Shown: positions 55,194-64,000 of the stretch, piece by piece
Position numbering within the stretch: position 1 is the first letter of the stretch
Layout of the letters: each line of letters starts with the position of its first letter
Assembly: GCA_018398585.1 (NCBI GenBank)
Contig: JAGTTD010000001.1
Location: 28,589,438 to 28,653,437 of the forward strand
Source: Simmondsia chinensis
Lineage: Eukaryota; Streptophyta; Magnoliopsida; Caryophyllales; Simmondsiaceae
DNA: 64,000 nucleotides
Reading direction: 5' to 3'
Position numbers and translations under genes: made by a program
Notes under the pieces: model-generated
Database searches by the model: none
What the model saw: only the letters and a program-made list of their open reading frames with translations
Told to the model about the DNA's origin: nothing

Positions 55194-58100
55194 ATTCTCC
55201 ACCTGGTTCCTAATTAGTTTAACTATTGGACTCACTTTAGTAATAAGGGGGCAAAACATTTTATTTTGGTCCTGTTTCTCCTCCTGAAACACAGGAGACC
55301 TGAACCAAGTTAATGAACCCCATTAACTTGTTCAGGGGCACGACTTTAGTTCTCATATCAGTCGGTTTCTTTTATCCCTCCAAATTTTCAGCAACACTAC
55401 CCTATCACCCTCTAACTATTCCATCACAAAATGCCTCGTGACAGCTAGATGCGTACTCTTATCGTGGAATTCAGTGTTCTTGCTCAATGCTAGCACTGAC
55501 TGGCTATCTATATATCCTTGTAATTAATAGGCCTAAGTTTAAATCCTCTAGAAGTTTACTTAGCCTAATTCCCTCTTTAATAGCATCCGTTAGCTCCAGG
55601 AGTCCATTACAGCCATTTGACCACACTGTCATTGACTGGACCTTGGATCTCCAACTAACAGTCCAGGTCATTCAAAGAGATTAGGTAGGAGCTCTTGGAC
55701 TTTCGTTTGACCAAATCTTCACCAAAATCGGCAGCAGTGTACCCTAAGAGCCTTAGGTCTCTATCTATTCCCGCAAACGTAAATCCAAGCATCAAACTAC
55801 CCTTGATATATATATATATATCCCAATAGCCACTTAACCCCATCCCTGCGCTCCTTCCCTAAATTCACCCTGAACCTAGAGAGCACGCTAATTGGTTAAG
55901 TTACGGTCAGGCCTGGTACAAGTCATGGACTACATGATTGACCCTATAGCATCAGCCTATGGAATCTTGCTCTAATCAGCAATCTCCTTATCATTCCTAG
56001 GATTTTGGTATTTACTGAAAATTTGTCTTGTTATGTGAACTCTAACCTTATCCGCCATCATGTTAAACCTATGAATGACCTTCTCTACGTAATTAGACTG
56101 AGATAAGTTTATCGTTTTCAACATTCGATCAACTACCAATCTCCATTCCTAATTCCACTTAGCAGGACCAAGGTCTTTCATATCTAATCCGGTTTAACAG
56201 ACTCCACAGGTTAACAATCTCCAGGCATGCAACAACTAGCTATCAACATATCATCAACATAGGCAAGTATAACATGGAATCAATAGTCACAATTTTCATA
56301 CAGAAGCACTCATCATGAATCGACCTAGTTACCCTACTTCTACCAAGAAGTCATGGAACCGCTTTTCCCATTTGCCATGGGGACAGCTACAGTCCGTACA
56401 AGGCTACCCAAGCCTACGTCCCAGGCCAGCATTCTAGGGTTTCCACAAAACCCACAAGCTAAGCCATGTAGAGCTCCTTCCAAGCTCCCCATGCAAACAA
56501 GCAATAGTTACATTTAACTACTATTCCAAATCCAGGTTATCCTAGTCCGTCAACTTCATTGACACCCTAACGGTGATGTGCTTCCCTCCCAGTGACAAAA
56601 ATTTCAGTGATATCCACGCTTCTATGCTACGGGACACCTTTAGCTACAAGCCTAGTCTTAAACCTATGTTTTTCTTAGAAGGTAAACTAAGTTCCTTAGT
56701 CTTGTAGTTCCACTTAGTTTCCACTAGATTCTTGCCCGCCGGCTTGGGCACTAGTGACCAAGTCCTATGCTTCACTAAGGAATTCATTTTCGCCTTCAAC
56801 ACATCCTACCATTCTGCAGAACGGTGGCTATTAGATAGCCTGCTTGAAGCTCAAAGGTCCTAATTCTATATCCTAAAGGGCAACCAAGGCATACGCTATG
56901 CACTGAGCCTATCCTAATCATCAGGGAGGCCTCGCCTCTCTCCTAGCCCTATCCCTAGTGAGTTGATAGTCTCCTAGCTCGTTTTCAAGAATCTTTTTTG
57001 GATTCCAGTCCGATCAAAATGCATATTTCAGCACTAACTACATCCTGAGATTGTTCATGTTCTGGTTGGTTCATTTTTGGCATCTGGTTCTTTTCCTGGT
57101 TCATTCTTTAATTTTTGATCTTAGTCATGTTTTGATAATTCAGTTCTAGTAGATTCATCTCCCGTAAGATAGGTTCAAACACACGGTTTCTTAGAAGTTG
57201 AGTTACTAGTATCACCTAAGTAGGTCATGTCCAACTCATCAAAAAGTTACGTCTCTACTTATTCTGATCCTAGTCCAGTTTTCCTCCTTAACACCTTTCC
57301 AATCACTTTTTACCCCTTCAAGGTAACACGGCTAGGGGTTTCAGCTTCACGACGGACTGGTGGGCGTATGCGGTGTAGCCAAACACTCGCCCAAAAGAGT
57401 CGTTTGCTCACTGTCTAGTCCGCATTTCCTCAGGTGTCCTTAAGCCTATTCACCAGTTTAGGGCGTCCTATCCACAAGATAGTAAGGCTGCCGTGTCAGC
57501 CTCTCCCCTCAAACTGTTTGCCTAATACCTGATGCGAACAGCATACACCGGACCCTGTCACACAGAGTTCGTTTCATACGCTCCGCAACCCCTATCTTCT
57601 AATGTGTTCCTCTAACCGTGTTTTAACTGTTTGACACAGTTTTAAATAATTTCCAGCAGCATACAACTTCACCAATTCTGAATTTATGTTATCTAAACCG
57701 TTGTTCATTCTTAGGTATTTTTAATTTTAACCAGTTATATTTTCTATCTAATACTTCCACCTCTCAAATGTGGGTAAACAGTCGTCTAATATTTCAACAG
57801 AAAATTCCAGACACTGAGCGCAAGTAAACATCGATGATAGACAAAAAATTATAACTCTCCACCTGAGGTAATAACCCTGGTTTGACTCATAAATTAGACT
57901 GCACATAATCTAACGGCCCGTGAGTTGTATGTCTCCCTATGTTGAATACCAACCTATAATATTTAAATGCACATGGCTCACAGAAATTAAGTTTTGGACT
58001 CACTGTTATTTCCTAACATTCCATGTTATGACAGTTTTTCCAAACCTCTCTCGTTCACAAGGCCCTCAACGCCTATGCCATAACTCAGTTCTGGTCAGAC

Positions 58101-58600
58101 TTAACCACGGTCCTTGACTCTCCTAAGACACGCCTACCCTTTAACACGTAGACCTATTTGAGCCCCCTTTCAGAACCACCAAGGATCTCTTCAAGATCCT
58201 AAGTTCCAAGTTCATGGCTTGATGTCAGGTTCCTACGTAGGTCAGGAACGTGTCTTACATCCCTAATGATGTATGTCGTTCCGTTGGTTAATCCTAATTT
58301 TTTCAAACCCTACACCAGTTATGGTTCCTCCTATGTGGTGTCTTAACAACACTCTTCTCCAAGTTACCGATTTTTATATTAATAAAATTATCTCTACTGG
58401 CAGTCATATAAAAATAACTACAACTTGAATTTTAAACACCCACACATGCTCTAATGATTCAAAACAAAACATTAACATGATCAGTAGTACTATTTTCAAC
58501 ATAGCACTTCAAGCATTCCACAATTGGCATTCAAATCACATAAATCAATCCGAAACAGTGAAATAAACATCAACATTTCCAAATTTAAGAAAACAAATCC
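55194..58600 (-). pseudogene. copia pol remnants
   Basis: On the minus strand the RT catalytic region reads LAYVDDMLIA (56268-56239), followed by a KDLGPAK-like block broken by stops and LSQSNYVEKVIHRFNM (about 56120-56070), the order normal for copia RT. Upstream integrase-like blocks are too decayed to limit. No long frame survives. Confidence 0.75.
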
Positions 58601-59377
58601 ACATTGTTAGTTATATCGGGTATTTAATTCCTATCAGGGCAGTTCCTTTTATATGTCCCAGCTTGTTGTACTCACAACTTATTTTCGTTATGTCTCTTCT
58701 ATTTCTAAACTTAGAACGATACCTACCCTTCAATCATCCCTTGTTATTATGTTTTTCAGATTTCTCTAATGCCTGTTCTTTCCTCTCATAACCATTCCCT
58801 TACCATTGCTACCTAACCGGTCTAACCCCTCCCTTTTCAGTTCTAGAATTTTACCCCTAAAAAAGCCTGATTTACTTCTTCTAAAGTGATATTCACCCGG
58901 CCATATCTTAATGTGCCTTTAATGCCCCTAACTCACTTAGGTAAAGCACACAGTAAGACTATAGCTTGAATCTCATCTAGAATTCTAGCATCTTCTTTCA
59001 TTAGGTCCTGTAAAATTCTGTTTAACCTATTTAGGGAGTCCTCTTGAGGCTTATACTAGCCAACCTAAAAGTGAAGAAATTTCCATATTAGTATCCTAAT
59101 CAACAAGGATTCATCCTAATACATTTCTACTAACTTAGACTAGATTTTTAGCAACAATTAACAGAGAAAAAATAAGAGGCAGCACATTAAATCCAAACAA
59201 CACATAACAAGGGTACCAAAAAGCTCATCTGCTCCAATCTCTTCTCGGTCACTGCTGGACAACAGCTAGACGAGTTGAATCCCACGCCTTTGGACAACGC
59301 CATTGCTCTGGTCTTGATCTTCCAAAGGGTATAACGTTCTTCCCGTCAAATTTCTCGATTTCAAACTTAGCAGCCAT
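58601..59377 (-). pseudogene. copia gag remnant
   Basis: ATG at 59377 (minus): MAAKFEIEKFDGKNV, the usual copia gag start; later NRILQDLMKEDARILDEIQA near 59025-58965, and a zinc-knuckle remnant (NKLGHI then KRNCPD in another frame) near 58680-58637. Stops throughout. Confidence 0.8.
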
Positions 59378-59549
59378 TTTTTTCCCACTTTTTCAAAAAA
59401 CAGATTTTCGCAAATAGAATCTATTTTCACAAACAGTGACAAAAAAAGAAACCAATTTTCAGAAAAAACATAAGTCTGTTTTAACACGTTTTTGACACTC
59501 AGTTTAAAGAACCACGTCCATTTTACAAACCTTTGGCTCTAATACCACT

Positions 59550-60765
59550 TGTTGGGTTTTCTTACGTTCTTAAACCAGCCCTTAGATATCACTGTGTATC
59601 TGAGACCACTCGGCAGGTCTCTGCACTCCTCCAAGAGTTGGACTGAGAAAACCTTTAGCTCAGTTAATGTTGTCCAAGTAAAACCAAACCCTATACTAGT
59701 GGAAGACAGGGTACCTGATTTTAACTCCAACACTAACATACTAGCTATAGGACCAGTGAAAACATTTTTGTAAAAAATACTGCTGTAAAGACGAAGATCG
59801 AGTTACAAGTGACGATAGGAGATAACGAAAAATAACAGTAAAAGTACACATGGGATTTTAACGTGGTTCAGCCCTAAATGGCCTACATTCACGGTCCCCC
59901 TACCACTAGAGAGCTCTATTTTATTAATCATTTAAGCTTTACGACCGCGTAAATGGTACAAGGCGCTTTCCACATCATAACCTAAGCTATTAGTTACAAA
60001 CCTCTCCTTTTACAACCCTTTACAACCGAATCAGTAAAAAAAAGAAAAAAAGAGATAGTAAGAGAAATTTACCAACTCCGAGCCAGGTAGCTGCTATACC
60101 ATCACAATCCCAGATCCCAAGCCGATCCGCCTTCGTGGTTCCCAGCACCGGCGAGCTCATCCCTTACCAGCTAGGTTTTGGCACCATAAACCCCTAGGGT
60201 CAACACTAGGAACACCCCCAAGAGGTTGAAGATAGACATGGAGAGGAGAGAGAGAGAGAACCGGTGAAATAACCCCAAAAATTAAGCCACCATTTTTTCT
60301 CTCTCTTCAAACCCCTCTTTAAATAGGCAAAAGTCTATCCGTGTGAGGCTCACAAGGACTGTTGGATCAAGTAGAATGAACGGCCTAGATCAGCTCAATG
60401 AAACACATAGAGGGGCACCAGATGGACGCCGCGTGTCCACCCTCATCACCGTCCAATTTCACTAACAATGAAGGGCCCAGATTTCACCACAAGACCTGCC
60501 ACTCACGTGCGAACACGTGGTAGAGCAAAGGGCGGAAAAAAAAGGACACGGGAAGCTTCCCAGGGAAACTTCAATTTTAAATTTAATTATTATATTTACT
60601 TAATTTATTTTACTTAAATACAAAACACATTTTGATTTAAGTAAAATTCCTCATTTAAGTATTTTACGTTTTATCCGCCAAAACCTGTTTGCGACTAAGA
60701 GCTTAGCTCTCTCTGGCCATTGTACTCGGACATAGTTTAGACTATTTAGGAACCAAATTCCAACA
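59550..60765 (-). repeat. Right LTR (5' for the element)
   Basis: Same ends as the left LTR; the primer site lies directly inside it at 59549-59534. Confidence 0.9.
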
Positions 60766-60865
60766 GATTTCTATTTGCTAGTTGTTTTCAAAATAGACTT
60801 TCAGTTTTTTTTTTGAAAAATAGACCGATAGTTATGTAAATAAAATGTTTATTTAAAAAGGTACA

Positions 60866-61307
60866 TGTCATGATTCAAGATCAAACTTGAATCATAACCT
60901 AGGATAGATGTAGAATTAGAGTAGAGATGAGAAGAGAATTAGAGATTCAAGATGAGAATTAGAGAATAGAGAAGAGAAGTAGAGAGAATTAGGGCTGAGA
61001 GAAGATTTAGATTATTATCATTCATCAAAAATGTTTACAAGAGATTCATCTACTACTTATACTAAACATAGGCTAGAGAAGGCTAGATCTAATACATTGC
61101 ATATAGACTTCTATCCTAACTGATATTCTACAAACAGCCGCCACTCTTGACTCACCTTGGCACACCTTGACTTATGATTCAATATTAGTCCTAATTCTTT
61201 TAAGCTAGAGAGGCTAATTAAGCTAACTAAAGACTTATACAAGTTCCTTACAAGCCCATGGATTAATTGTACCTAATTCCATAAGCCCCTTCCCTAGAAT
61301 CATGACC
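60866..61307 (-). repeat. 3' LTR of the gag-only element
   Basis: The last 45 bp in element sense (TCTATCCTAGGTTATGATTC, hairpin, ATGACA) are almost those of the Reina-like LTR. CT-rich repeats (GAGAATTAGAGA on the plus strand) fill 60905-61000. Confidence 0.75.
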
Positions 61308-61697
61308 ATACTCCCCCCTTTTGAGATTCTTGCCTCAAGAATCTAAGTACAGAGCTTGAAGTTGCTTATTAACTTGTATGTACAATGCAACCCCTTGGAT
61401 AAAGAATTAAGTACCTTGCTGCTTGCTTTCACCAGATAAATGCCACACCAAGCAACTGTATGATCCTCAGTCTCTTGAGGCTTCACTTCTTTCCAAAGAA
61501 AGAAAAATCTTCCTTTTAAATCTTAATTGTATCGGGTTGAAACACATTCCTACTACCGCAATTACTGAACCGCAAATCACCACTCCTTGAGTACTGCCTT
61601 CAATCCACTTCGCGACAGCAACATCCTTACTGATTTTACCACACTTCCCAATCTTCCAATGCTATACTCTTCATCAGTTTGTCATCAAAAGCATTAG

Positions 61698-62281
61698 CTA
61701 ACACCATGTTGATTTTCTCACTTCTTTAGTTCTCAATGAAAGCCAACTCTCTTCATTGTGCCTACAATTCAAGAGCTCCATTTCCTGTTTCAAGTCTTCA
61801 ATTTCTACTTGAGGTTCTTGTTCCAGTTGAGTGAGAAAGGTAGCATAACTCCTTTTCTTGACATGCTCAGATCTACACAGCCAAATTAACATAGCCGGAA
61901 TGAGCATTACAGACTTCCCTTGCAGCTGCTTAAGGAACTGAAATTCTAGTTGAACTTTCAATTTCTTGGTTGCAATCTTCGTGGAACCAATTCCTTAAGC
62001 ATATTCATTTGCAGAACTACAGCTTCACCCCATACTGATGTTGGATTTGCTGAAATTATCCCCCAAATTATCACTGCTATCAAAAACGAAGACGGAATGC
62101 TTGTCAAAATATAACTATCTTCAATTGTTCCCACACCCCTCTTAACTTGTTCCTTGCACTTAGCCCTCATGAAAATTGGATCAAATTTACCAAGTAACAA
62201 AAACCATTCTGGAGGCCTCACATTTGGTTGCACTGCTGGGAGAACACCCTGATCAGCCCCCAATGCACGCATTATCTTCAT
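61698..62281 (-). pseudogene. Unrecognised frames between gag and 3' LTR
   Basis: ATG at 62281 starts a 107-codon frame with a hydrophobic stretch SFLIAVIIWGIISANP that could be a membrane segment; the following frame (61961 down to 61698, no ATG at its start) has LTQLEQEPQVEIEDLKQEME, a likely coiled coil. They are in the place of pol. Family not recognised; captured host sequence is possible. Confidence 0.35.
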
Positions 62282-62627
62282 TTTAGTTCAGTTAAATGAG
62301 TTTAGCTTGCAACTATTACTTGAACTTATTGTGGACTTCAATCTTGACACCCCATTGCTCAATAACCTTGCAGCTAAGTAAGACGCTGCCACCACTTGCT
62401 TCCCCTTAACAACAGGGTTATGTCCTTTTTCATAATCAACTACACAACTGCGTTGTTGCATCCAGGTATAACTAGCTGTATTAACTTTATCTTTTACTTG
62501 CTGACTGAGCTTCCACTAACAAATTTTAGGTGGTCTTACTCTTGATTGGACCTTTGGAATCCATTCTTCATTCGAGGGTTGAACACTCTTATCTGAGAAA
62601 TTGGATATTTGTTGAAGTCTTACTGAA

Positions 62628-63998
62628 TTACTCACATTCGACCCGCCTATTAAGCTGTTCTTCACTGCGATTCATTGTGGTAACTGCTGCCACATTCCCT
62701 TGCAAACACACCCTATGAACACCAATTATGGGTGCTGCTTGAAATTGTCCTGTTGTAACGGTTCTTTGCGTTCCCTTCGTTACTAAATCAATTTCCATCT
62801 TGTCTTCCTTTGGATAAAGAGGGAACATAGATTCAAACAACCTTGCTTTATCATATGCCAATGATAGGGATCGAGAATTAATTGTCTTGATTATGCCCCA
62901 GAGCTCAGGTTGGAGATCATTAACAAAGTGTGACACCAAATAATCCTCGTTTGTTTCCGGTTGTACGGACAGATCTCTTGCCTTTAATTCTTCAAATCGA
63001 GTTATAAACTCTTTAAGAGAAGCCTCTTCTGTCAACTTATTGAATTCATGTATTACTTCTTTCGGATCAGGAGGCCTATCATTAGTGTTTGTAGAGGAAA
63101 AGACACTAGCTCCACTGAAGACATCCTACCACTTACTCTGATTTGACAGATTTTCCATATGAGACGGTACATTTGCTCACATTGGAGAGGTAATAGCTTG
63201 ATTCTGAACTAAATTATTTGGCACTACAGCAGTAACAGTCCCATTCCTTGCTGAATTTGAGTGTTCTGCAGCAAAATCACCTTGAATTGTTGATGAACTT
63301 GATTCATTGCAGCTGGAAATCCTTCTTTTCTTTGCTATCCTGATAGTTCTTTTGATCCAAGAATATGCTCCAAGTCTATCAATTGACAACATAACCAACT
63401 TACGCTGCCTCAAATTCATGTTTTTAAGCATATAAAGCTTTTCAAGAATGTCCTTATTTGACTTAAGGAGTAGAAAATCTGGTGGTCTTCTATGGTAAAT
63501 CAAGATTGGCATTGCCTTTGCTCTGATTCCATTGCCTTGATAGCACTTCTTGCGACTGAGGTGAATGGGCCAATTAATTTCAACATTTTGATGTAGTGTG
63601 AACTTCAAACGTATTAACCTGCAGGTCTGGGCTTCAATGTATACTAGCGATTTCACCCCTGCAACATTCTAAGGCATGAACTTTTGCTCGACAGATTGCG
63701 ATGCTTCCTTCCTATCCCGAGTTGAGGCTAAGCTTGTCGTAATGAACTCCTCAAAAGCTACCAAATCATACTTATTTTGATCCTCATAGACTTGTTTGAT
63801 GCTAGCATTCTGCTGTCCTAATGTTACTGCTGCAGCCTTCACATTTGATTCAGAAACTTGTGTGTGCATCATCTCATCCAACTCAAGTCGAATGGCTACA
63901 TCATTAAACTGCTTCGTTGTTACAACTTCCATATTCAATCTGACTCCAGCACCAACCGATACATTTTGGTCGATAGTTTGCTGAATTCTCTGCTGCAA
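62628..63998 (-). pseudogene. gag of the gag-only element
   Basis: EASLKEFITRFEELKARDLS, NEDYLVSHFVNDLQPELWGI and RSLSLAYDKARLFESMF are a Ty3/gypsy gag core (63035-62830); the frame opens without ATG at 63035. Upstream blocks 63656-63177 and 63998-63669 are on the same strand and look like a gag N-terminal extension (MQQRIQQTIDQNVSVGAGVR, helical). Stops at 63177 and 63669 and the lack of a zinc knuckle suggest decay. Confidence 0.65.
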
Positions 63999-64000
63999 GT

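Larger units (their letters stand above)
53980..60765 (-). mobile_element. Ty1/copia retrotransposon, degenerate, about 6.8 kb
   Basis: Left LTR 53980-55193 and right LTR 59550-60765 (about 1215 bp), ends TGTTGGG/CCAACA, perfect duplication GATTT (53975-53979 and 60766-60770). The minus strand beside the right LTR reads AAGTGGTATTAGAGCC, an iMet-type primer site, so the right LTR is the 5' LTR. The interior has gag and pol in copia order but is full of stops. The LTRs are very similar (few differences per 100 bp), yet the interior is far more decayed. Confidence 0.9.
60866..64000 (-). mobile_element. Non-autonomous Ty3/gypsy with gag, 5' part beyond the window
   Basis: The left LTR (3' for the element) is about 60866-61307: TGTCATGATT...AATCATGACCA. 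On the minus strand AAAAGGGGGGAGTATGG precedes it as polypurine tract. Inward lie two unusual frames (61698-62281) and then gag (62628-63998) with no RT, RNase H or integrase in the 1.3 kb between gag and LTR. The LTR end TCCTAGGTTATGATTCAAG plus hairpin matches the Reina-like element at 34172-39514, which suggests that type as its pol donor. Confidence 0.75.

Overview
This window is plant nuclear DNA, most likely from a flowering plant with a transposon-rich genome. The evidence is a multi-exon DEAD-box helicase gene with plant-type introns and a telo-box promoter, several plant LTR-retrotransposon lineages, RTE-type LINEs with TTG tails, and no bacterial-style operons. The species cannot be told from the sequence. 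Almost everything except the helicase gene is mobile-element DNA, much of it nested.

Layout. (a) 1-1173: a LINE/SINE 3' tail, then AT-rich DNA with an 88-bp tandem duplication. (b) 1174-10831: a solo LTR (5-bp duplication CATAT) that has received a chromovirus-like Ty3/gypsy element (1391-8799), which itself carries an RTE LINE (about 2505-6963) inside its gag; the LTR also holds a 5S-rRNA-headed SINE and a 56-bp LINE-tail insertion. (c) About 11080-15217: a second RTE LINE. (d) 15340-22770: an RH5/DBP3-like DEAD-box helicase gene on the minus strand. Seven exons are visible, with a 1-nt frameshift in exon 5 and no C-terminal exons in the window; a 5S-headed SINE sits in an intron. (e) 22772-28419: a degenerate Ty1/copia element in the helicase promoter, carrying an intact foreign exon. 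(f) 29544-33561: a gag/protease-only gypsy element on the minus strand. (g) 34172-39514: a Reina-like chromovirus, apparently inside an older LTR. (h) 41085-48935: a second copy of the LTR family in (b), split by an Athila-like gypsy (41432-47446) that contains a three-headed tRNA-type SINE. (i) 49342-49598: a third 5S-headed SINE. (j) 53022-53825: a solo LTR. (k) 53980-60765: a degenerate Ty1/copia element on the minus strand. (l) 60866-64000: the 3' part of a gag-only gypsy whose LTR end matches the chromovirus in (g).

The most notable system is a SINE family whose head is nearly a complete 5S rRNA gene, including its internal Pol III promoter, and whose 3' half is the tail of the RTE LINEs in the same window. 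Three full-length copies have 12-16 bp target-site duplications. For one of them, the paralogous LTR at about 48019-48034 preserves the uninterrupted site. Head (5S), tail (RTE) and the LINE that would supply the machinery are therefore all visible here, together with short 5'-truncated tails that look like abortive products of the same machinery. A second unusual Pol III element, with three tandem tRNA-like heads, lies at about 43225-43609. No gene in the window appears to work with another; the links are between autonomous elements and the parasites that share their ends.
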